Of a stretch of DNA of 14,073 bases, positions 13,997 to 14,073 are shown piece by piece (positions within the stretch are counted from its first letter, which is position 1; the number at the start of each line of letters is the position of its first letter). Under the pieces are notes generated by a model. The model did no database searches, was not told where the DNA came from, and saw only the letters and a program-made list of their open reading frames with translations. The DNA comes from an uncultured Prevotella sp. GTDB taxonomy: Bacteria > Bacteroidota > Bacteroidia > Bacteroidales > Bacteroidaceae. Position numbers and translations under genes: made by a program. The stretch spans positions 1-14,073 of the forward strand of contig USFX01000051.1 in the NCBI GenBank assembly GCA_900553965.1, in the 5' to 3' direction.

Positions 13997-14073
13997 ATTT
14001 TACGCGGCTTTTTTAGAAAACCTTAATTCCGCAACACTATAATTTAACTTTATTTATAAGTTCCTGAGCAACA

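Overview
The window looks like Bacteroidales DNA, most of it Prevotella- or Bacteroides-like. Three promoters fit the Bacteroidetes pattern (TTG, about 19-20 bp, TAnnTTTG). The two tRNA genes encode no CCA end. Several families are typical of this order: DUF4296, DUF3256, a PepSY-like exported protein and a long LspA.

Positions 1 to about 1,820 are visibly more GC-rich and read entirely on the minus strand: a Nif3-family metal protein, then a C4 zinc-ribbon coiled-coil protein, then a strong hairpin terminator, plus what may be the last codons of another minus-strand gene. At about 1,815-1,832 this block runs straight into the middle of a plus-strand tex gene that has lost roughly its first third. 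No insertion sequence lies at the join. It is either a chimeric assembly join between two Bacteroidales (the left side has an Alistipes-like feel) or a real rearrangement, so the two sides should not be assumed to share a genome.

From 1,832 to 4,398 there is truncated tex (YqgF, HhH and S1 parts), a small exported PepSY-like protein with its terminator, and a long non-coding stretch. That stretch holds two hairpin elements, one a multi-branched palindrome of about 135 bp, followed by the ileS promoter.

From 4,399 to 13,463 nine genes lie on the plus strand with little space between them. ileS, a DksA-like regulator, lspA and a DUF4296 lipoprotein come first; the last three overlap by 4 bp at each junction. 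Then follow a 53-residue protein, a NupG-type nucleoside transporter, a bifunctional-nuclease-family protein with a UVR tail, rsmE and a DUF3256 exported protein. The group joins translation and ribosome maintenance (ileS, dksA, rsmE) with envelope lipoprotein maturation (lspA and its lipoprotein neighbour) and nucleoside uptake.

From 13,464 to 14,073 there is a promoter-hairpin-terminator unit that looks like an unannotated RNA of about 70 nt, then a terminator shared with a converging minus-strand tRNA-Ser(GCT)-tRNA-Glu(CTC) operon and its promoter.

I see no obvious new multi-gene defence or metabolic system. The items most worth following up are the candidate small RNA, the structured repeat upstream of ileS, the swapped GIHH signature in IleRS, the cysteine-free DksA homologue and the join inside tex.
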